From the NCBI RefSeq assembly GCF_009806985.1, contig NZ_WUAX01000008.1:308115-372114 (forward strand): a stretch of 64,000 nt of DNA, in the 5' to 3' direction. Source of the stretch: Halorubrum sp. JWXQ-INN 858. Lineage in GTDB: Archaea; Halobacteriota; Halobacteria; Halobacteriales; Haloferacaceae. Each line of letters opens with the position of its first letter. Position 1 is the stretch's first letter. This document shows positions 34,319-43,481 of this stretch, piece after piece. Position numbers and translations under genes: made by a program. The notes below the pieces were generated by a model. The model had not been told where the DNA came from, searched no databases, and worked only from the letters and a program-made list of their open reading frames with translations.

Positions 34319-36001
34319 ATGAACGACCGGACGGCAGAAGCGGCGATGACCGTCGAGGAGGACGGGATCCGCGTCGAGAAGTCCTTCACCGACGACGAGT
34401 TCCCCGTGCCCGCGATGACGTACGAGCTCTCGTCGACCCGTGAGGAGGCGGCCCGGGTCCGGATCGTGGACACGATCCCCGAGTCCTTCCCGATGGATCG
34501 GGTCGGCTTTCACCCGGAGTACGAGAGCGACAACTGGACCGCCTACAAGGACCACCGCGTCGAGTTCGAGCGGGTGCTCGAGCCGGGCGAGCACGTCGAG
34601 ACGGTGTTCGGCATCCGGTCGGACGACCCCGACGTCGACGGCTTCCTCGGGACCCCGATCATCGAGCACGTGCCCGTCGGCGAGGAGATCGAGGACGTCC
34701 TCGGAACTGGCGAGGCCGACGCCGTCCGGGAGGTGCTCTCAGGCGACCGCGCAACGCTCCCCGGTATGGAGCGAACCCCCGCAGCCGACGAGGCCGGCGG
34801 CGACGCGGACGATCCGGCCGACCGGGACCACGAGGCCTCCGTCGAGGCGGACGCGGACGTAGACGCGAACACGGTCGAGGCTCCCGAACCGCGCAGCACC
34901 GATGACGAGACGACCGCCGCCGTCACGCGACGGTCGACGGATCCCGAACGGTCCCTGGAGACGGAAGCGGAGACAGAGGTGGAGACGGAGACGAAAGCGG
35001 AGACGGAGACGGAGGCGGTGGAACCCGAGGCGGAGGCCACGGGGGACGATCCGGAGACGGTCGCGGCGGCGTCGGCGACCGACGAGGAGGGTGCGGCCGC
35101 TCCGAGGGGCGTCGAGAACGGCATCGCGGCGGCGCTCGCGGCCGAAGTCAGGGCCGGCGCAGTCGACGACGACGACTTAGCCCTCCTCCGGTCGGAGCTC
35201 GACGTCACCGTGCCGCGAAGCGTCGACGTCCGTATTGGCCGGCTCCAGTCGAGCGTCGCCGACATCGAGGCGTACGCCGACGCGCTCGCCGAGTTCATCG
35301 ACGACGAGGGGACCGCCCGAGAGGTCCTCGACGGCCTCGAATCCCGCGTCGACGACGTCGGGTCGGAGGTCACCGCCCTCGCCGAGCGCGCGGACGACGC
35401 CGCCGAGGAGCGATCGTCGATCGCGGCCGACGTCGAGCGCGTCGACGGGGCGGTTGCCGACGTCGAACAGGACGTGACCCGCGTCGAGGGGTCGGTCGAA
35501 GGGCTCCACGGAGAAGTCGAATCCGTCCACGAGGACGTCGAAGACGTCGAAACCGGGGTCGAAGACGTGCGTGCGGACGTCGGGGGCGTACGGGAAGCGG
35601 TCGGCGATGTCCGCGAGGAGGTCGACGACGTGTCGGGATCCGTCGGGGCCGTGGCCGACGACGTCTCCGGGCTGGAAGCGGAGGTGACGGGGCTCGACGA
35701 GGCCGTCGACGACGTCGGCGACGACATCGAGACGCTCTACGAGGGGATCGACGACGTCGACGCGGACGTGACGGCCGTCGACGGACGCGTAGACGACGTC
35801 GAGGGCCGTCTCGGGCGGTTCGACGCGGAGTTCGACGACGTGTGGGACGACCTGGCGGAGGTCGACGGGCGGCTCACCGCCGTCGAGGACGACCTCAGCG
35901 ACAACCTCGGTGACGTCGAGAGCGAGCTGTCGGACATCCACGACCACCTCGAGGAGTTGGAAGCGTTCCGGAAACGGCTCAACGAAGCGTTCGGCCCGTA
36001 G
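34319..36001 (+). CDS. long acidic coiled-coil protein, function unknown
   Basis: Protein of 560 residues in three parts. Residues about 1-130 form a compact, conserved-looking domain (MTYELSSTREEAARVRIVDT; VGFHPEYESDNWTAYKDHRV). About 140-270 is a low-complexity acidic linker of Glu/Thr/Ala repeats. About 300-555 is an almost unbroken heptad coiled coil built from repeated D-V-x-x-x-V-x-x-V blocks. No signal peptide or membrane helix is seen, so it is probably cytoplasmic. A structural or scaffolding role resembling SMC-like or chemoreceptor-like rods is possible, but nothing identifies it. Halophilic haloarchaeal proteins of this layout are usually annotated hypothetical. Confidence 0.85.
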   Translation: MNDRTAEAAMTVEEDGIRVEKSFTDDEFPVPAMTYELSSTREEAARVRIVDTIPESFPMDRVGFHPEYESDNWTAYKDHRVEFERVLEPGEHVETVFGIRSDDPDVDGFLGTPIIEHVPVGEEIEDVLGTGEADAVREVLSGDRATLPGMERTPAADEAGGDADDPADRDHEASVEADADVDANTVEAPEPRSTDDETTAAVTRRSTDPERSLETEAETEVETETKAETETEAVEPEAEATGDDPETVAAASATDEEGAAAPRGVENGIAAALAAEVRAGAVDDDDLALLRSELDVTVPRSVDVRIGRLQSSVADIEAYADALAEFIDDEGTAREVLDGLESRVDDVGSEVTALAERADDAAEERSSIAADVERVDGAVADVEQDVTRVEGSVEGLHGEVESVHEDVEDVETGVEDVRADVGGVREAVGDVREEVDDVSGSVGAVADDVSGLEAEVTGLDEAVDDVGDDIETLYEGIDDVDADVTAVDGRVDDVEGRLGRFDAEFDDVWDDLAEVDGRLTAVEDDLSDNLGDVESELSDIHDHLEELEAFRKRLNEAFGP

Positions 36002-36104
36002 CGAGCGGAGGAGACCGCGGACGGAATCGCGGAAGAAGGGACGCGGAGGCGAGCGGAGCGACGAAAGCGCAACCCGTTTGTGCGACGGCCACCGAACGCT
36101 CCCA

Positions 36105-37010
36105 ATGAGCGATCCCGTACCGGTCGCCGTGCCACGGAAGGGCCGTCCGCTTGAAGCCGTCCTCGAGCGCGTCGCCGCCGTGGGCCATCACGAGGCGCTC
36201 GACCGCCTCGCGGACCGGGTGAGCAACACGCTCCGCTACGAGAAGGCCGTGACGAAGGGCTCCGTCGAGGCCGACGCGGGCCCGTACGAGCGGCTGGCGG
36301 AGTACTCGGACCCGGGCGAGCCCAACGAGCCGGAGTTCACGCTCGTACGGGACGACCGGGACGGGAAGCCGCGGCGGATCGTGTTCGACGCCGCGACCGT
36401 CGAACTCGACGACGTGACCCTCAAGTTGGTGGGCCGGGAGGAACCGTTCCGCGCGCTGCGGACCCACGAGTTCGCGCTCGGGTTCGACTCCGCGGACCTC
36501 GTCTTGGAGGAGGTCGTCGCGATCCGCGAGACGGGCGTCGCGGGGCTCGCGGACGTCAACGAGCGGATCGACCCGCGCGACACCGACGTCAGGGTCGTCA
36601 ACGGGCTCGGCGACACCGTCTATCACACGTTAATGGCGAGCCCCGACCTTCTGCCGTCCGGCAGCGAGCTCGACCGGGAGTTCATCGAAGGGTATCGCGG
36701 CGACTGCTGTATCTCCCCGCGATACGAGCGGCTGGTTAACGCCGTGCTCGGCACGGACGCGCTGGAGGGGATCGACTTCGTCTACCCGGAAGCCGGCAGG
36801 GAGGAGGAGGCCGCGATATCCGACGCCGGAATGGGGGTTTACCTCACCGTTACGGGGTCGACCGCCCGCGAACACGGGCTCGTCCTCGGCGAGCACCTGT
36901 TCCCCAGCGAAACCGTCCTCATGCGAAACGTCGCCGAGCGGACGCCCGCCGTCGAGCGGGCCCGCGACCGGCTCGTCGCCGCCGAACCCGACTCCGAGAT
37001 CACGGTGTAA
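36105..37010 (+). CDS. HisG-like protein (ATP phosphoribosyltransferase catalytic-domain homologue)
   Basis: Protein of 301 residues resembling HisG at both ends of the fold: VPVAVPRKGRPLEAVLERV at the N-terminus corresponds to the HisG opening (I-A-x-P-x-K-G-R-L), and ISPRYERLVNAVLG plus Thr250-Gly-Ser-Thr253-Ala-Arg-Glu-His-Gly-Leu corresponds to the T-K-Y-x-N region and the PRPP-binding T-G-x-T-L-x-x-N-G-L loop. A large middle part (about 45-160) does not look like HisG. The catalytic function is uncertain and no his genes are nearby. It may be a paralogue acting on another nucleotide or a ligand-binding derivative. Confidence 0.65.
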   Translation: MSDPVPVAVPRKGRPLEAVLERVAAVGHHEALDRLADRVSNTLRYEKAVTKGSVEADAGPYERLAEYSDPGEPNEPEFTLVRDDRDGKPRRIVFDAATVELDDVTLKLVGREEPFRALRTHEFALGFDSADLVLEEVVAIRETGVAGLADVNERIDPRDTDVRVVNGLGDTVYHTLMASPDLLPSGSELDREFIEGYRGDCCISPRYERLVNAVLGTDALEGIDFVYPEAGREEEAAISDAGMGVYLTVTGSTAREHGLVLGEHLFPSETVLMRNVAERTPAVERARDRLVAAEPDSEITV

Positions 37011-37017
37011 CGACGCA

Positions 37018-37053
37018 AAATACGCGAAATACGCGAAATACGCGAAATACGCG
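37018..37053. repeat. 9-bp tandem repeat x 4
   Basis: Four perfect copies of AAATACGCG in the convergent spacer after the HisG-like gene. Confidence 0.9.
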
Positions 37054-37100
37054 GAACACGGGAGTCAGCGACGCCCCCTCTCGGCCGGAGTTGCCCCCAT

Positions 37101-37775
37101 TCACGGGCGGGCCGCGTCCTCGGCGACGATCCGCGCGAAGTTCTCGAAAACGGGCTCGCCGCGCACGTCGTCGAAGGAGAAGGAGGCCGAGTCCCAGTCG
37201 AAGTCCGCGATCAGGCGATCACGGAGCGCGGCGGTCACCTCGGGGTGGAACTGCACCGTCCACAGCGGGGCCGTCCGGTGGCGCGTCCCGAACGCGTGGG
37301 CGTGGTCCGCCGACGCGATCACCGACATCCCCGCCCCGAGCTCGGTGACGACGTCGCCATGAAGCGACACCACGACCGGCGAGAGCCCGTCGAACAGCGG
37401 GTCGTCGTCGAGCGTCGCCTCGACGAGCGCGGCGGTCGTCCCGACGTGTTCGACCGTTCCGCCGAGCGCCGAATTGGCGATCTGGTGGCCGAAACAGACC
37501 CCCAGCGTAGGGATCCCGCGCTCGACGAGTTCACGAACCAACGCCTCCTGCTCGTCGATCCACGGGTGCGTGTCCGACTCGTACACGCCGGCGGTGCTGC
37601 CGGTCAACACGACCCCGTCGGCCGACTCCAACGGGACGCGTTCGCCGGCCGGGTAGTCCACCTCGATCGCGTCCGGGAACCGGGCGGCCAACGCGTCACA
37701 GTGGTACTCGTGGTCCGGATCGACCTCGTTTCGAACGACGTAGATCGTCGGCGCGTCCGTCTCTGCGGCGGTCAT
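37101..37775 (-). CDS. class I glutamine amidotransferase-like protein
   Basis: Stand-alone GATase1 domain of 224 residues of the GMP-synthase-like (COG0518) type. The triad is present: Cys94 in GVCFGHQ, His177 and Glu179 in QFHPEV; a SLHGD segment is at 137-141. It has no fused synthetase domain, so it either supplies ammonia to an unlinked partner or acts as a gamma-glutamyl hydrolase. The ATG at 37775 has an ACTAAACG element about 25 bp upstream. Confidence 0.9.
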   Translation of the reverse strand: MTAAETDAPTIYVVRNEVDPDHEYHCDALAARFPDAIEVDYPAGERVPLESADGVVLTGSTAGVYESDTHPWIDEQEALVRELVERGIPTLGVCFGHQIANSALGGTVEHVGTTAALVEATLDDDPLFDGLSPVVVSLHGDVVTELGAGMSVIASADHAHAFGTRHRTAPLWTVQFHPEVTAALRDRLIADFDWDSASFSFDDVRGEPVFENFARIVAEDAARP

Positions 37776-38089
37776 CGCTCGAGGTACGGCCCCGGATCGT
37801 TTAGTTCTGTACCCATCGTCGGAGGAATCAGCCGCGGGATCGGTTCGAGCCGGCAGACGATCCGTTCCTCGCGAGACGCTCGCGAGTATCGATATCGCAA
37901 CATATGATTTATTTGTTGGAGATCGGTCGGGTGTATTCGGTCACGCGAGAAGCGTGTCCGATCGAAGACAACGGAATTCGGGGTCGGAAACGACGGTTCG
38001 TCGGCGTAGACGTGGCTCGCGAGGGCCAAACTCCGGACTGGACGAACCACGCGCTCGATGCGGGAGGTCCGGCGCGCCCGACCGGCACC

Positions 38090-38105
38090 CCGCCCTGCAG
38101 GGCGG
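38090..38105. repeat. perfect 16-bp palindrome
   Basis: CCGCCCTGCAGGGCGG followed by CTTTCTCC: a stem-forming element that could be a terminator or a remnant end of an IS200/IS605-type element; no transposase is nearby. Confidence 0.5.
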
Positions 38106-38835
38106 CTTTCTCCTTGGTGGCCCGGAACCGAGAACGAGGCGCCCCGCCATGAGCCGGTAGACGGCCGCTGACGCGATGGAATCGTCGAGACGCCCTCACA
38201 ACCACGTACGGTCGTCACCGCCGAGAGCACGCCGTCGAGTCGATCCTCGGTGGGTCATCCTTCGAGTACGGACTCGAAACACGACCGCTGGGCGACGACG
38301 ACCGTCGACTGGACCCACGGATCGGGGGCGGGGACCGACGTCATACCGCGAAAGAGCCGGGATCGGAGCGGTCCTGTCGGTGGATTTGACGTGTCATTGC
38401 GGTCCTAACTCCCTTCATCACCACGAGGAGAGGGAAGGACCGGGCAAGAGCTCGGTTCTCGTCCGGGAGCGTCGAGAGTGTGGGCCCAAACGACGTGACT
38501 CGGGTATGTACGAACGCCCATTACGACGGTCGTCAGCGAGAGGGGACGACGTGCCGGCTCAAGCCGTGGGAGCTGACGATGGACGAACGTCGCGGTCGGC
38601 TCCCCGAGCCCGACGGAACGCCTTCTACCCACGAGCCGATGGATCCCGCGGTGTCGCCGTCGTCAGGGTGCCCACAACGACCGTGGCCCTCCCGACCGTC
38701 GTCGGACCGACTCCGCCGACCCAGTTCGGCGTCGGTGATCGGGCGTGAACGGTTCGACGGCGTCGTGCCGCCGTCGGAGACCATTCGAGCGGCACAGGGT
38801 TCGGCTCCGAGGTGATTGAGCCCGCCAAAGCCGCG

Positions 38836-38920
38836 ACGATCCCGTGACGTTCATGCGGAGACGATCCTGTGACGTTCACGCGGAGAAGATTCTGTGACGT
38901 TCACGCGGAGACGATCCGAC
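38836..38920. repeat. tandem repeat, 25-bp unit x 3.4
   Basis: Units ACGATCCTGTGACGTTCACG + CGGAG at 38836, 38861 and 38886, with a partial copy at 38911; two or three substitutions between copies. Confidence 0.9.
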
Positions 38921-38972
38921 GAGGTCCGATCGCGCGCTCGCCCGGGCCGACGTGGGCTCGAACGGGTTGGGC

Positions 38973-39130
38973 GGATAAAGTCTTATCCAGAATTATAGCA
39001 CCTACTCGGATAGAAGCAGATCCCGAATTATGGTGTGTTAAATAGCCTTATCAGGAAATATGGTACTCTAAACCCACCCAAAAGCAGGTTCAGAGAAGAG
39101 GATAAGGTCACTTATACTAAGATATGGGTT
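38973..39130. promoter_or_regulatory. AT-rich iterated and inverted repeats upstream of the RHH-integrase pair
   Basis: Two similar inverted repeats, GGATAA-4-TTATCC (38973-38988) and GGATAA-6-TTATAC (39100-39117), flank imperfect direct repeats GAATTATAG (38990), GAATTATGG (39025) and GAAATATGG (39055); a fourth, GATATGGG, is at 39121. The block contrasts sharply with the GC-rich surroundings and ends at the promoter (AGATTAAAG, 39131-39139) of the RHH gene. It is a candidate operator/recombination site. Confidence 0.5.
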
Positions 39131-39166
39131 AGATTAAAGTCGGCGGCGCGAGTGGTGCCGACATCG

Positions 39167-39547
39167 ATGAGCGCCGACCGACGATCGGTTAAGACGTACG
39201 TACCGGAGTCACAGAAGACCGAGTGGCAGCGACACGCGGACGAGCTGGGCATGTCCCAAAGCGAGTTCGTTAGAACGATGGTACAGGCCGGGAGACGGGG
39301 GTTCACGCTCGACGGACCGAGTAACACCGAGGAGCCCGATGTCGAGGGGTCGAACCCCAGGGGTAACGCGCTCGAAACGCGGGTAGAGCGGATCCTCTCG
39401 AACGGCGCCCGCTCGTGGGACGAGCTGATCGACGCCGTCAGCGGCGATCTGGAGGACCGGCTCGAGGAAACGCTCGACTCCCTACAGGACCGCAACCGGG
39501 TTCGATACAGCGGTCGGGACGGGGGGTACACCCTGACCGATGAGTAG
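39167..39547 (+). CDS. ribbon-helix-helix regulator, DUF5805-like
   Basis: Small protein of 126 residues. Residues about 6-45 form a ribbon-helix-helix DNA-binding unit (VKTYVPESQKTEWQRHADEL, then GMSQSEFVRTMVQAGRR). Residues about 65-126 look like a small winged-helix domain (RVERILSNGARSWDELIDAV; DRNRVRYSGRDGGYTL). The last 8 bp overlap the start of the recombinase gene (ATGAGTAG), so the two are coupled. I recognise the pairing of a DUF5805-type protein with a tyrosine recombinase as common in haloarchaea. It probably binds the inverted repeats just upstream and autoregulates. Confidence 0.85.
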   Translation: MSADRRSVKTYVPESQKTEWQRHADELGMSQSEFVRTMVQAGRRGFTLDGPSNTEEPDVEGSNPRGNALETRVERILSNGARSWDELIDAVSGDLEDRLEETLDSLQDRNRVRYSGRDGGYTLTDE

Positions 39548-40574
39548 TCGATCGATCCCCGAGGAGCCGTCGGACCCGATCGGGTACTTCATCGAGGACC
39601 TCACGTACCACGGGAAAAGCGATCGAACGAGAGAGTCGTACGAACGCGTTCTCAGGCGGTTCGAGGCGTTCCTCGACGCGGGGACGACGCCGAAAACGGC
39701 GACCCACCGGGACTGCATGGCGTTCGTTCACTCGCTCCGTGGGGACGCCGCGGACAGCACTGTGGCGACGTACGCGGCGTATCTCCACCGGTTCTACGGA
39801 TACATGGCACAGGTCGGCGTGTTCGACGGGAACCCGATGACGCTCGTAATGGAGGAGATGGACGAGACCGTCGACAAGGACCCCGCGCGGCGTGACGTCT
39901 CGATCCCGGAGATGCGGTCGTTCGTCGCCGGGATCGGTCACCCGCAACACCGGGCGCTGGTCGTGACCCTGTTAAAGACCGGAATGCGGGTCGGCGAGCT
40001 CTGTAACCTCGATCTGCGCGACGTCGCCGTCGACGACGCCGAGTTGAACGACGCGTACGCGCTGGGAACCCGTCCCGCGCTGGCGAACCGGCCGAACTCG
40101 GTGTACGTCACCCCCGACGCGGCCGTCGGCGAGGAGCTGAACGGTGAGGTTCGGACCGCGTCGAACAAGCGGAAACGAGGGACCGTGATCCCGGTCGACG
40201 ACGAGCTGGCCCGGGTGCTGAAGGGCTGGCTCGCGATCCGCCCGGACGTCACGTCGCCGGCGGAGCCGCTGTTCGTCGGGACGGTTGAAGGATGGGGCGA
40301 ACGCGTGGACCCCGAAGCGGTCCGTCACGTCGTCGAACGATACGCTCGCGAAGAGGGGTGGTATCGCGCCGGCGGCGGCGCGAACGAGAACGTCACCCCC
40401 CACTACTTCCGGCACTTCTTCACCACGCATCTCCGTGATCGAACCGGTGACCGCGGGGTGGTCAAATACCTCCGCGGCGACGTCGCCGACGACGTGATCG
40501 ACACGTACACCCACAACTGGGGGGACCAGGTCCGCGAGACGTACGAAGAACACGTGTATCGACTGTTGACCTGA
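39540..40574 (+). CDS. tyrosine-type site-specific recombinase/integrase
   Basis: Phage-integrase-family recombinase of 344 residues. The N-terminal SAM-like DNA-binding domain covers about 10-110 and the catalytic domain about 120-335. Catalytic residues: Arg150 (KTGMRVGELCNL), a Lys in the NKRKRGTVIP strand (209-214), His288 and Arg291 (PHYFRHFFTTHL), and nucleophile Tyr323 in DTYTHNW. The usual Leu-Gly-His box reads Leu-Arg-Gly-Asp (311-314), as in many haloarchaeal members. It could be a resident chromosomal recombinase or the remnant of an integrated element; the gene is intact. Confidence 0.93.
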   Translation: MSSRSIPEEPSDPIGYFIEDLTYHGKSDRTRESYERVLRRFEAFLDAGTTPKTATHRDCMAFVHSLRGDAADSTVATYAAYLHRFYGYMAQVGVFDGNPMTLVMEEMDETVDKDPARRDVSIPEMRSFVAGIGHPQHRALVVTLLKTGMRVGELCNLDLRDVAVDDAELNDAYALGTRPALANRPNSVYVTPDAAVGEELNGEVRTASNKRKRGTVIPVDDELARVLKGWLAIRPDVTSPAEPLFVGTVEGWGERVDPEAVRHVVERYAREEGWYRAGGGANENVTPHYFRHFFTTHLRDRTGDRGVVKYLRGDVADDVIDTYTHNWGDQVRETYEEHVYRLLT

Positions 40575-41115
40575 GAATTCGTCGTTTTATAGCGGACAAA
40601 TATCTGTCCGCACCACAACTCATAAACTGTATGTCGCAATACTAAATCGACGGTGTTGGCGGACGGCAAGCGAGCCGCCGAGGGACGCGCAGACTACATG
40701 CGCCGCCGAGAAGGAGGAACGATCGTGTGAACCTGGAACCACGGTGCGCGGACGGACGACCGGCTCGAGACGGGGAAGCGCGGACACCAGCCACGGTCGG
40801 CCTACCCGTCACGGCGATCCGGGGCCTGGGCTCGGGGACGCCACCTCGATGGTGTAGTCAGAGCGTCTCGCCGTCGGTCTCGCAGACCGCCGATTCGTAC
40901 CGCTCGCGGGAACGTACCGGGATAAACGACGATCCGATATATCGATCCAGTAGGGCCGTTCGTCTTCGGGCCCCAACGGCTCCCGATGCGTGCCGCGACG
41001 TCGACGACGCGTTCCCGCCGTCGCATGCCGGCCCGTCCCGAACGTCGCTACTCGAGTGTGTGCCTTCAGGCGTGTCGGCGGACGAGCGCGGCGGGGACCG
41101 CCGAGCCGACGACGG
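40575..41115. other. 541-bp region without a recognisable gene
   Basis: After the hairpin the sequence has no coding frame with family-like features. A segment at about 40847-40902 has weak tRNA-like features but no valid T-arm. The rightmost part is the 3' flank of the histidine kinase gene. Confidence 0.5.
40592..40611. terminator. hairpin after the integrase
   Basis: GCGGACA and TGTCCGC form a perfect 7-bp stem around AATATC, 17 bp past the stop codon and preceded by GTTTTAT. A likely terminator. Confidence 0.5.
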
Positions 41116-43314
41116 TCAGTCCCGATCGCCGGGTGAGAGAACTATCGAGACGTCGTTCCCGCCCGACGGGCCCTCTCTGACCTCAACGGAACCACCGCAC
41201 TGCTGGACGATCCAGTAGACCATCCAGACGCCGAGCCCGCTCCCGTGATACACCGCGTCGATCGCGTCACCGGTCTCCAACACGTCGCGATCCATCGCGG
41301 GAATGGTGGGGCCGTCGTCGACGACCCGAATCCGAACCGATTCGTCGTCGGCCTCGACGACGACGGCGACCGACGGAGCAGTGCGGTCGCTGTGGACGAC
41401 CGCGTTCGTCACGAGCTCCTCGACGGCGGTTTGGAGATGGTCGGTCGCCGCGGCCTCGACGTGGTCGGGACCGTGAACGGCGACGTTCGTGTGGGGACGG
41501 TCGTCGGTCACCGACGCGACGGCGTTTCGGACGGTTCGACCGACGTCGATGGCCTGCACTCGCGACGGCGCGTTCAGGATCTCGGTGATCCGGCGCGACT
41601 TGTCGCTTATCGCCAGCAGGTTGTTCGCGTGTCGGACGACGTCGGTTGCTGCGGCCCCGATCTCGCCGTCGGACTCGGTGCGGATCTGCTCTGCGCGACC
41701 GCGAACGATGTTCAACTCGTTGCGGAGGTTGTGTTTCAGCACGCGGTCGACGACGCGGAGCTGTCGGGCGCGGTTCTCTTCCTCGGTGACGTCGCGCAAC
41801 ACGGCGACGACGCCGACGACCGACCCGTCCTCCCGGAGCGGGTAGTACCGAACGTCGAGGGTCCGTTCGCCCTCGGCGGGGTGTGTCCGCGTGGTCCGAT
41901 ACTCCACCGTCTCCCCTCGCCGTGCCCGTTCGACGTGGGCGACGGCCTCCTCGTAACGGTCGGCGTCGTCGAACGCGTCCGCGAGCGAGCGTTCGCCGAT
42001 ACGTTCCCGATCGAGCCCGTGATACGCGCAGTACTGCGGGTTCGCGAAAATGAAGCCGCCGTCGAGGTCGAGCGCACAGATCAGGTCGGTCGCACCGGTG
42101 ATCGCGAGCTTGTACCGTCGGAGCTCCTGTTCACGCTGTTTGAGTCGCGAGACGTCACGGCAGATGGCGACGGTCCCGACCAGTTCGCCGTCGTCGTAGT
42201 ACGGGTACCGCTGCGTGCTGAACGTCGGGCGGTGGCCCGTGTGCTCGAACGTCGGCGTGACCTCGTAACGGACCGGTTCCCCGGTCTCGACGACCTCCCG
42301 CTTCCGGTCGGCGATCGTTTCGGCGGTTTCCGCGTCCATGAACGCCGGCTCCTCAACGCCGAGGAGCTCCTCGCGAGGGATCCCGGTGAACCCGGCGACC
42401 GCGTCGTTGACCAGCTGGAACCGTCCATCGAGGTCCTGTAACATGATCGGATCCGCCAGCCGATGGACGACCTCGCGGTACTGTTCGAGCCGGCGTTCCG
42501 ACTCCTTTCGCTCCGTAACGTCCGTCTGAATCGCGACGAACCGGGCGATCTCCTCGCCGTCGAAGACGGGCGTGATCGTCTGGTGGGCGTGGTAGAGGTC
42601 GCCGGACTTCCGGCGGTCGACGATCTCCTCCTCCCAGACGCCGCCGCCGTGCAGCGTCGTCCAGAGGTCCTCGAAGTACGCCTCCGACATCTCCCCGGAG
42701 TTCAGGATCGCCGGCGTCCGGCCGACCGCCTCGGCGGCCGTGTAGCCGGTGTGTTCGGTGAACGCGGGGTTGACGTAGGTGATCGTCCCTTCGGTGTCCG
42801 TCACGTAGATCGCGTGGGCCGCCTGCTCGACGAGGTCCCGGAACGTCGAGAGCGACCGCGTCGGGCACCGCCGGTCGTCGACCGAGCGGATCCGTGCCGA
42901 GACGAACCTCTCCCCGGTTCCCTCGTCGCCGTGCGCACTGAAATCGGCGGAGACGAGGACCACGGTCCCGTCGCCGCGTTCGACGGGGAACACGACGTCG
43001 ACAGCGTCCGTGAGGTCGTCGGTGTCGGTGAAGCGTTGTTCCAGCGCGGCGAGCCGCCGTGCGGCGCGGTTCGTGTCGCGGTCGGCGACGTCGGCGGGCT
43101 CCGGCCATCGGTCGGCGAGCAGCGACGCGAGCGAGCGGGCGACGAGGTCGTCGGGGGATCGGTCGAGGAGGCGACCGACGGCCCGGTTCGCGTATCGGAC
43201 GTCGCCGCTCGGCCCGACGACGAGTATGGAGTCCGAGACGTCGTCGACGACGGAACGAAAGACGTCACGATCGGTCGTCGACGGCGGTGTGGTGTGCGAA
43301 CCCGAGCGGTCCAT
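41116..43314 (-). CDS. PAS-domain sensor histidine kinase
   Basis: Soluble sensor kinase of 732 residues with four PAS domains (about 15-85, 155-275, 285-400, 405-520) and a C-terminal kinase core. The phospho-acceptor is His528 in LKHNLRNELNIVRG, the haloarchaeal HisKA variant. The ATPase domain shows the N box EELVTNAVVHS (about 632-642), VVDDGPTI (about 664-671) and GSGLGVWMVYWIV (691-703). No membrane helices are seen. The ATG at 43314 lies about 27 bp below a GATATATGTA box, which decides the start. No response regulator is adjacent, so it is an orphan kinase. Confidence 0.93.
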   Translation of the reverse strand: MDRSGSHTTPPSTTDRDVFRSVVDDVSDSILVVGPSGDVRYANRAVGRLLDRSPDDLVARSLASLLADRWPEPADVADRDTNRAARRLAALEQRFTDTDDLTDAVDVVFPVERGDGTVVLVSADFSAHGDEGTGERFVSARIRSVDDRRCPTRSLSTFRDLVEQAAHAIYVTDTEGTITYVNPAFTEHTGYTAAEAVGRTPAILNSGEMSEAYFEDLWTTLHGGGVWEEEIVDRRKSGDLYHAHQTITPVFDGEEIARFVAIQTDVTERKESERRLEQYREVVHRLADPIMLQDLDGRFQLVNDAVAGFTGIPREELLGVEEPAFMDAETAETIADRKREVVETGEPVRYEVTPTFEHTGHRPTFSTQRYPYYDDGELVGTVAICRDVSRLKQREQELRRYKLAITGATDLICALDLDGGFIFANPQYCAYHGLDRERIGERSLADAFDDADRYEEAVAHVERARRGETVEYRTTRTHPAEGERTLDVRYYPLREDGSVVGVVAVLRDVTEEENRARQLRVVDRVLKHNLRNELNIVRGRAEQIRTESDGEIGAAATDVVRHANNLLAISDKSRRITEILNAPSRVQAIDVGRTVRNAVASVTDDRPHTNVAVHGPDHVEAAATDHLQTAVEELVTNAVVHSDRTAPSVAVVVEADDESVRIRVVDDGPTIPAMDRDVLETGDAIDAVYHGSGLGVWMVYWIVQQCGGSVEVREGPSGGNDVSIVLSPGDRD

Positions 43315-43340
43315 GCGTGTCGACACGACCTCGGTCCGGT

Positions 43341-43350
43341 TACATATATC
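43341..43350 (-). promoter_or_regulatory. TATA box of the histidine kinase gene
   Basis: Minus-strand GATATATGTA, 27-36 bp upstream of the ATG at 43314. Confidence 0.65.
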
Positions 43351-43481
43351 GACACGGACTCGGTGAGGTTCGGACACGCGGCTCGTCTCGAACCGAACCT
43401 TCGTTAGTAAGTTACATGACATTATATGGCGGTGGCCCCGGCGGGCGAGCCGTTATAAGACCGTGCCCGAAACGATCGGGT

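Larger units (their letters stand above)
37776..39166. other. 1.4-kb gene-poor region before the integrase module
   Basis: No frame in this stretch shows convincing haloarchaeal coding character; several 60-190-codon open frames exist on both strands but overlap one another and have Arg-rich, low-complexity translations. Landmarks: a TATA-like TGATTTATTTG near 37907, a perfect 16-bp palindrome at 38090-38105 followed by a T-rich stretch, a 25-bp tandem repeat at 38836-38920, and AT-rich repeats at 38973-39130. It looks like decayed accessory DNA next to a recombinase. Confidence 0.55.

Noticed and set aside
37776..39166. several open frames of 60-190 codons on both strands
   Set aside because: Arg-, Ser- and Pro-rich translations without family features, mutually overlapping; these are typical shadow frames of GC-rich DNA.
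39540..40574. provirus or integrated plasmid
   Set aside because: Only the recombinase and its small partner were found; no structural, replication or att-flanking tRNA sequence supports a larger element.
40847..40902. tRNA-like segment with GGTGTAGTCAGAGCG and a GGT-CTCGCAG-ACC hairpin
   Set aside because: No valid T-arm (the loop lacks the conserved A) and no matching acceptor stem; considered because it lies downstream of an integrase, but it is not a usable tRNA.
43315..43422. upstream start for the histidine kinase
   Set aside because: It would place the TATA box inside the coding region; the ATG at 43314 fits promoter spacing.
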